Shown here: piece after piece, positions 58,101-64,000 of the stretch
Layout of the letters: each line of letters opens with the position of its first letter
Numbering within the stretch: the stretch's first letter is position 1
Assembly: GCA_037693485.1 (NCBI GenBank)
Contig: CM075351.1
Location: 70,334,001 to 70,398,000 of the forward strand
From: Kitagawia praeruptora
Taxonomy: Eukaryota; Streptophyta; Magnoliopsida; Apiales; Apiaceae
Direction of reading: 5' to 3'
DNA: 64,000 nt
Program-made: the position numbers and the translations under genes
Notes under the pieces: generated by a model
The model's database searches: none
What the model was told of the DNA's origin: nothing
What the model saw: only the letters and a program-made list of their open reading frames with translations

Positions 58101-59879
58101 CTTAACTAGGACAGGGTTTGCGAGCCAGTCAGGGTAAAATGATTCCCTAACGAGCCCGACCTCGAGTAGCCTGTCAACTTCTTCTTTTAGAGCCTCGGCT
58201 CGCTCTCCACTTATTGGTCTTCTTTTCTGCCTCACTCCCTTTTTGCATGGATCAAGATTAAGTCTATGACACATCACATCGGGATCGATCCCTACCATAT
58301 CTTCATGAGACCATGCAAATACATCCAAATTAGCTTTAAGAAACTCCACGAGCCTTCCCCTAAGATCGGGATTCAACTGCGATCCGATCTTCAAAACCTT
58401 CGTAGAATCCTTGGGATCAACAAGAACAGATAAGGTATCCTCTGCGGCCCCAGCTCGCTCCACATGCTCAGGGATGCGAGGGTCCAGGTCAATTTCAACA
58501 TCTCGAGCCTGACTAGATTCTGCTTCATCTTGCCTCATGACTCCCGCCCCCGAGTCAGGGGTCGCTCCAACATGTCCATACTCATTCACGATTGTTGTTT
58601 CTCTTATGATACCATTAGGCAGGTCTACCAATGTTGATGTTTCCTTGCGAACCCATTTCCCCTTTCGGGCTCGCACAGCGGCCTGCTCTGGACTTTCCTC
58701 TTCATCGCTAGCTTCTTCAACAATTCCCTCTTGTAGAACCAACACAGGTTGCGAGGCCTCCATCATAATTGCCCCTGGTACTGGTTCTACCTGTATGCCC
58801 AAGTTGTCAAAATAATCATCAGGCAACTCTTCAATAGAAATTATGTTGCAACCAACTGAGGGTCGTGATGCCGACTTGCGAGCCCTCTCATCCTCGTCGC
58901 TTTCAATAAAGTTTCTTCCCTTTTCTGCTGACTTAAGGGCCTGATTATAGCATTCTCGAGACTCATGTTGAATTCCTCTAACACATCCCACGCCTTGTGG
59001 GGTAGGGAACTTCATCGAGAGGTGATAGATAGAAGTCACCACCCTCATTTCTTTCAAGATGGGTCGCCCCACAATAGCATTGTAAGCAGATGGTTGATCC
59101 ACGACCATGAAATCAGCGACCTGCGTAGTGATGCAGGGCTCGTCCCCCAAGGTGATGGGAAGTCTGATAAGTCCTTTTACACTAACAGATGCTCCAGTGA
59201 ATCCATAGAGGTGGCCTACTGTAGGAATTAGATCTTTGTCTACATATCCCATTTTCTTGTAGACATCATACATCAAGACATTCACGGCACTTCCATTGTC
59301 CACCAACACTCTGTAGATATTCTGGGAACCAATGCGAACTCGAACCACTAGAGCATCAGAGTGAGGATGATGTACCCACTTCGCATCCTCTTCAGTGAAC
59401 ATTATATTCGTATCTTCCCCCTTGAAAAGCTTTGGGGGTCGTTCCTGCAAATGATGCACATTGGTGAGGGGTCGCTCCCTGGCCTCGCGAGCATATCTTT
59501 CCCTTGCCTTGTTGCTATCTCCTCCAATATGTGGCCCACCAATGATCACATGGATGCTATTGCCTCGCTCTTCTCTCTCCTTGCGAGGCTCTGTACTTTG
59601 GCCCTCATGAGGTACAGCGTGATATCCTATTCCTGATTTTCCCGAGCTCTCTTGATGCTTTTTTACTTCACGGACCGCCCACTCTGTTAACTTCCCTTCT
59701 CGAATCAAGCGATCAATTTGTTCTTTAAGTTTCCAACAGTCCGCTGTATCGTGCCCCTTCTGCTCATGAAAATCACAATACTTTGTAGTGTTCCACGTTC
59801 CTTGTGGACCCATAGCACGAGGTTTCGTGAACATCCCTTTATTAGCGTTGACAGCATAGATATGATCAACTGAGGCCAC
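55182..59879 (-). pseudogene. gypsy pol: gag tail, protease, reverse transcriptase, RNase H, integrase
   Basis: The first 1120 codons (59879-56517) hold the gag tail with a zinc-knuckle-like CDFHEQKGHDTADC, protease (VDNGSAVNVLMY), reverse transcriptase (YIGMPFGLLNAG, then EVYVDDMLVKSK) and RNase H (WWELYVDGASN, AAEYEALIIGL, NAYSDSMLV). Two stops follow (TGA at 56517 and a TAA near 56450), then the same frame continues with integrase (56444-55182): H-H/C-C zinc region ending CDKCQRY, core with GIDLIGELPKAKGG, LISDNGKQF and E in NGQTEAINK, and a C-terminal tail with EGPYKV. Both stops could derive from CGA and CAA by C-to-T change. Without them protein order and lengths are normal for a complete Tat-type pol. 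Confidence 0.93.
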
Positions 59880-60013
59880 TAAGGGAACAAATTTGTCTTC
59901 ATCTCTAGCAAGACGAGCACGAGGTGGGGATCGTCTTGAGGAATCGCGATCCCTTCTTTTCGGGCTCGGGCTACGATCCTGTCTTCGCCTGGGGCTTCTA
60001 GAATCCCTTCTTT

Positions 60014-61555
60014 TTACCCCTTTCCTTTACTTCCATTGCTACTAGTCCCAACATTCTTCTTGAGATCTGCCAATGATTTCTCAACACGCTTAAAGGGCTT
60101 AGCGACCCGATGCAACTCCGAAAGTGTAACAGGGGTTTGCTCCTGTAATTTCTCCCAAAATTTAGTTCCTTCTCTTACCCCTGCGATAAGGAAATTTTTC
60201 ACGGCCTCGTCAATTGTACCTCGAACACGAGGTACTTCAGCATTGAACCTTTTGAAATAATCATGCAGAGTCTCTCCTTCCTTCTATTTTATGTTTGCCA
60301 GTGTGGACACAGGAGGTGCATAAAGCATTGAAGATTGGAACTGTTTAATGAAGATATCCACGAGCTGTTCCCAAGAATCTATGACAACTAGGGACCCTAG
60401 CTTTGAGAACCATTGTTGAGCACTCCCCCTTAACGAAGCTACGAACAGCCTACACCTCGCTAGTAATGATACTTGGTACACGTCCATCTCATTGTTGAAT
60501 CGAATAACGAACTCGGCTGGATCAGTCTCCCCGTTATAGGTCATGTCAGAGTGATGACCTCGAAACACTACAGGCAGTGGGGCAGTGCGAATTTCATGAG
60601 TGAAGGGCGAGGAGGAACCCATATTGTTGAAAATCCCCTTTTCGTTATTCATCGCATCCAGTGCCTTTTTTAAATCTTCTAATTTGTAATCCCCAATTCT
60701 CGCCTCTTTGTCTCCATCCTTCTTTCCTCCAGTGCTTGCATGATGAGATTGAGTCTTTTTTGGGGCACTAGACTCTTCCTGGTCATTCCTGCGATCTTTG
60801 TTTTTAGGGTCTTCCTCGCGATGTTGGGATCGCACACGCTCTCGATTGAAAGGGGGTCTGTCCTCGCGATGATGGGACCGCTCACGCTCTCTGCGAGGAG
60901 AGGGGGGTCTGTCATTGCGATGATATGACCGCTCACGATCTTTTCGAGGAGATACGGGATGATGAGAGCCCTTACTCTTATCTTTGGGACCTCCATCTTT
61001 GTTAGATTTGAGCTTTACCAACTTGAGACGAAGATCGTGCTCGCTGAGTTTCTTTCCAACTCGGTCAAAGACACTAACGGACCGTCCTTCTGACGAGGCG
61101 GGCTTCGCTTTCGATCCCTCTTTATCAATCGTAGCTACTTCCTCCTCCCAATCAGGGTTCGTCCGATCCGTCACCACATCATCAAAGTCCCCAATTAGCT
61201 TTTTGGTAGGACCCTTGCTACTTTCTGCTTGGTGAGTTCGATCCCCTGTCCTTGTATTCCTCTTGAAGCCTCTAGAATTATGTCGCTTCTCCATCTTGGC
61301 CACCGAGGCCCTTACCTCGATCATTTGATCACCAAGGCCTTTCAAGAACGACATGACTTCGCCAGGCAAGGCTGTCTGTTGGACAACAGGGGGGGTTTGC
61401 TCCTTCTCAGATTCGTCCTCGATCCCATCTATACGCGCCTCGCTCTCTGGTATATTATTCCTCCGAGGGTCGTTTATGTCCTTCTTATGCGACCCCGGGG
61501 TCTCCCGATCTCCGTTCCTCTTCTTGTGAGATTTAGTCATCGTTCTCCCAATCAA
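60014..61555 (-). pseudogene. gypsy gag, interrupted
   Basis: The ATG at 61555 opens a 423-codon frame: a highly charged N-terminus, a long Arg/Ser/Glu-rich stretch (about residues 100-280), then the gag core (GDYKLEDLKKALDAM, FVIRFNNEMDVYQVS, AQQWFSKLGS). It stops at TAG (60284) where CAG would be expected before KEGETLHDYF, then continues in frame to 60014 (NFLIAGVREGTKFWEKLQ). There a TAA follows, while the SR-rich reading and zinc-knuckle region continue in the next frame into the following ORF, so one base has been gained or lost near 60015-60030. Confidence 0.88.
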
Positions 61556-61561
61556 TGACTG

Positions 61562-61579
61562 CCCCTCCTTCTAGCGCCA
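61562..61579 (-). other. Primer-binding site of the gypsy element
   Basis: The - strand reads TGGCGCTAGAAGGAGGGG, the same as in the 3-kb derivative. I could not assign the tRNA. Confidence 0.8.
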
Positions 61580-61581
61580 AA

Positions 61582-62305
61582 TGTTATAGGGAGAATATTG
61601 TATAACAATATTTATGGAGGTTGCTGGATTTATGGAGCAAAATACAGATATTTTGCTATAAGAAGAATTGGGATTAGGGTTTGTGTGTTTTGATGTGGCT
61701 GCTCTTGTATATTGATAATCAGTGGTGAACTGTTTCTCATCCTTTACAAGATGCCTACGTACCCTATTTATAGGGATCAAGCCATACGTAGTTCTCTTAG
61801 AGAAGAAGTTATCTAGATGGGCTAGGGTTTCTATGGGCTCGGCTTGGCCCAAATCCACTAGTCATCTCCTTGGGTTGCTTTTCTACCCATTTATTCTGTT
61901 CATGACCCATAAAGGGGAACTCACAGCTTGTTTAATGCTATAATTATCTTTACTGGCAAAACTGACTAGATGGCCTCGCATGCGACCTCGCTGGGTCTGG
62001 CCATGCGAGGCGATCCTCAATGCATGGAGATATCCTACTTATGCGACCTCGCTGGGCCTGACCATAAGCCTTCATAGTAACATGCTAGGCCACGCTGGTC
62101 CTCTAGGCCTCGCTAGACCTCGTGAACTGCGACCCCGCTACTAGGGCTCGCTGGCGATCCCACTGTACAGAAATAACATAATGAATCTTTTTATGATGGC
62201 GAACTTTAACGACTCATTCTTCATCCCTAGGCCCATTATATGTGATATACCGATATTTTAGCCCATTTGACCTGTTTAGGACTTATGCCATATTCGGGCA
62301 TAACA
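61582..62305 (-). repeat. 5' LTR (724 bp) of the gypsy element
   Basis: Direct repeat of 50598-51321 with six substitutions seen. The primer-binding site lies two bases beyond its 61582 end. Confidence 0.94.
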
Positions 62306-63234
62306 ATGTGCATGTTTTAATACATGTTTTATACACGGGGAAATAGAAGTGACTTGCAACAATTACTTTTTGGATTGTATGTTTGTACTGTACCTATATT
62401 ACACATAAGCACACACAAGTTAGGGGTCTTTTTGTAAACAATCTCTTCATTCAGGTAAGCCAACAACCGGATATGTTTGGTTGGCTGGTTTTATATGCAT
62501 GTTTTAATACGGGTATCAAAATAGTTCAAATAATTTTCGAAAATTATATTGTAAAATGCATAATGTATAACACAGGTCACAGTAAATGTGATTTCATGAA
62601 CTTATAGTTGACATCTGGGAGGTGTACTCATGAAAAATCTCCTAGAAATTGTATCCAATGAAATTATAAATAAAAACAAGAGGGTGGAAACATATTTTTT
62701 ATATATCAGTTTTAATTTCTGCTATATCTTAATCTGGTTGCAAGATATAGAAGTAACCTCCCCTGAATGGTACTCCTGCACATTAAATTAAACTTTCCAG
62801 CTGTTACCATACCAAGGAATATACATTGTATTACTTGTAACTGCCAACTTCTTAAACTTCACCAGCAATATGTGTTCTACTTACAATCTGAACAATAAAT
62901 ACAAATCACCATATCTTGCACATTAGATACATGCATATCATAGTAGTAATTAAAGAAAATATACTTTTTCGTTAAAAGTTGGATCAATTTGACCGCAAAA
63001 AAGTCAAATCAGTCATTTAAAATGGGACGGAGGAGATAATTTTTTCCTGTCTGATATGCTATCAGTTTCTTGGTGAAAACAAGTGTAACACAAGCCGTGT
63101 GAGAAGATCCCACTATTTTTCAATCCAACAAAATCATTACTCGAATTCAAGTCAACATATATATGTGCATGGAAATGTCAAATTTTAAACACCATATAAT
63201 TGTACTAGTGTGAACGTATGACAAACTCATGGAC
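62306..63234. other. Intergenic region upstream of the lipid-transfer gene
   Basis: AT-rich DNA without a gene. At 63019-63035 AAATGGGACGGAGGAGATA looks like one end of a Stowaway-type MITE, without a visible partner. The last part should be the promoter of the lipid-transfer protein gene. Confidence 0.45.
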
Positions 63235-63242
63235 TATAAATA
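63235..63242 (+). promoter_or_regulatory. TATA box of the lipid-transfer protein gene
   Basis: TATAAATA in GGACTATAAATAGGGG lies 84 bases before the chosen start codon, a usual distance for a plant gene with a leader of about 50 bases. Confidence 0.7.
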
Positions 63243-63318
63243 GGGGATCATTGCATTGTCCAGGCTCATCAGTTTTTCAAACCTTCAGCCAAATAAGGTC
63301 TCTCATTATATGATAAAA

Positions 63319-63678
63319 ATGGCTAAAAAGTCGATGAATTGCTCGACAGGGACGATAATAATAATGATGATGATAGTCATTGTATCTCTTTCTTCAACCC
63401 CGGCTGTGCTTGGAGGTATCGATTATAATAGTTGCTTGTCGCAGTTAATTCCGTGTATTACTTATCTGTTTGATGGTACTCCGAATCCAGGTCCTGATTG
63501 TTGCACTGCAGCACAAGCTCTAGATAATATGGCAATGAATTCGGTATCGGATAAAACAGAGTTCTGTTCTTGTATTAAGAAATTTGCTGTCACTCCTCCT
63601 ACTGATTTTAATAGAGCCTATCAACTTCCCATCCTCTGCAACCTTAAAACTCCAATCAGTCGTGACATCGACTGCTGA
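63319..63678 (+). CDS. Non-specific lipid-transfer protein-like, secreted, single exon
   Basis: 119 residues. The N-terminus has a lysine pair and a strongly hydrophobic run (TIIIMMMIVIVSLSS), a clear signal peptide that should be cleaved near VLGG. The mature part has eight cysteines in the order C, C, CC, CxC, C, C (NSC, IPC, DCCTA, FCSC, ILC, DC), the scaffold of plant lipid-transfer proteins, which carry lipids in the cell wall or apoplast. Spacings are 6, 14, 20, 1, 21 and 11 residues, so the first loop is shorter than the nine of classic type 1 proteins. The start at 63319 (AAAATGGC) has the best context; an in-frame ATG at 63310 adds three residues. Sub-family is uncertain. Confidence 0.88.
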   Translation: MAKKSMNCSTGTIIIMMMIVIVSLSSTPAVLGGIDYNSCLSQLIPCITYLFDGTPNPGPDCCTAAQALDNMAMNSVSDKTEFCSCIKKFAVTPPTDFNRAYQLPILCNLKTPISRDIDC

Positions 63679-64000
63679 GATACGACACATTGGTGTAAAA
63701 TCCAGATTTAGAGTGCGTGTTTTATTTGTAATTTCATTATAATTCTTGAAATTAGTGGAGTTGGAAATCTACCATGTATGTTGTTCAATAATGTTCCAGT
63801 CCTAATTCTTGAAATATAATTGTGCGTCTTCTGCAGAGTTTCAAGCAGCCTACTCTCTTTCTTTTTCTTTTTTCTTTTTAAATTTCAAGCAATCGACTTG
63901 CTGATGAAAATATATGGAAAACTGAAGACAGCTTATAATAAAACAAACTCGAAAGAACAAGGAATTATATGTTACGATTTGTGTATATCTGAACAGAAAA
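63679..64000. other. 3' flank of the lipid-transfer protein gene
   Basis: AT-rich sequence, presumably 3' untranslated region and polyadenylation signals; no further gene seen before the window ends. Confidence 0.5.

Larger units (their letters stand above)
50598..62305 (-). mobile_element. Tat-type Ty3/gypsy retrotransposon, 11.7 kb, with an antisense gene
   Basis: Two 724-bp LTRs (50598-51321, 61582-62305, offset 10984) and a perfect 5-bp target duplication ATGTG (50593-50597, 62306-62310) define it. Order on the - strand: 5' LTR, PBS, gag, protease, reverse transcriptase, RNase H, integrase, then about 4 kb with a gene on the opposite strand, polypurine tract, 3' LTR. RNase H and integrase order is that of Ty3/gypsy; the extra gene in antisense is a feature reported for the Tat lineage. 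I count six differences between the LTRs (0.8 percent), so it is young. A nonsense codon and a frame change in gag and two nonsense codons between RNase H and integrase disable this copy. Confidence 0.95.

Noticed and set aside
57457..59636. Several + strand ORFs of about 90-145 codons
   Set aside because: Shadows of the gypsy pol frame; no start context, splice sites or motifs of their own.

Overview
The window is nuclear DNA of a flowering plant, probably a eudicot. It is AT-rich, holds multi-exon genes with GT-AG introns, and is packed with nested LTR retrotransposons. I can support three host genes: a SOBER1/acyl-protein-thioesterase-type serine hydrolase (+ strand, six exons, 25064-33974), an IBR1-type peroxisomal short-chain dehydrogenase/reductase (- strand, six exons, 48563-50377) and a small secreted lipid-transfer protein (+ strand, 63319-63678). 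Most of the remainder is transposon sequence.

Left part (1-22201): a - strand Ty1/copia element (copia-A; LTR 15514-15829) is broken by two later insertions. One is an LTR element with 1.6-kb LTRs whose internal part runs off the left edge. The other is a 10.1-kb element (3966-14107) with two 4397-bp LTRs that look almost identical, an internal region of only 1348 bp and a perfect 5-bp target duplication. Further right lie a LINE reverse-transcriptase scrap, unclassified repeat DNA and a 3-kb gag-only Ty3/gypsy derivative (19130-22201).

Middle (22202-47000): several MITE-like elements precede the hydrolase gene; one ends seven bases before an upstream ATG. Its 5.4-kb last intron holds a Helitron-like element with canonical ends, a second nested Helitron-like end, tandem repeats, and a 1.5-kb foldback element with arms of about 0.7 kb and many ACGCAT/ATGCGT motifs. 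Downstream, copia-B (35209-46989) carries a younger copia-C (39600-46300) inserted in its gag gene.

Right part (47000-64000): the reductase gene is followed, about 220 bp upstream of its start codon, by an 11.7-kb Ty3/gypsy element of Tat type (50598-62305, perfect 5-bp target duplication). Besides gag-pol on the - strand, it carries an oppositely oriented gene with its own TATA box, a leader intron ending at the ATG and an in-frame internal intron. The 3-kb derivative at 19130 shares the primer-binding site, polypurine tract, gag start and the leader of this antisense gene, so the two form an autonomous/non-autonomous pair.

All alignments were done by eye; family names rest on recognised motifs and remembered family features, not on database searches.
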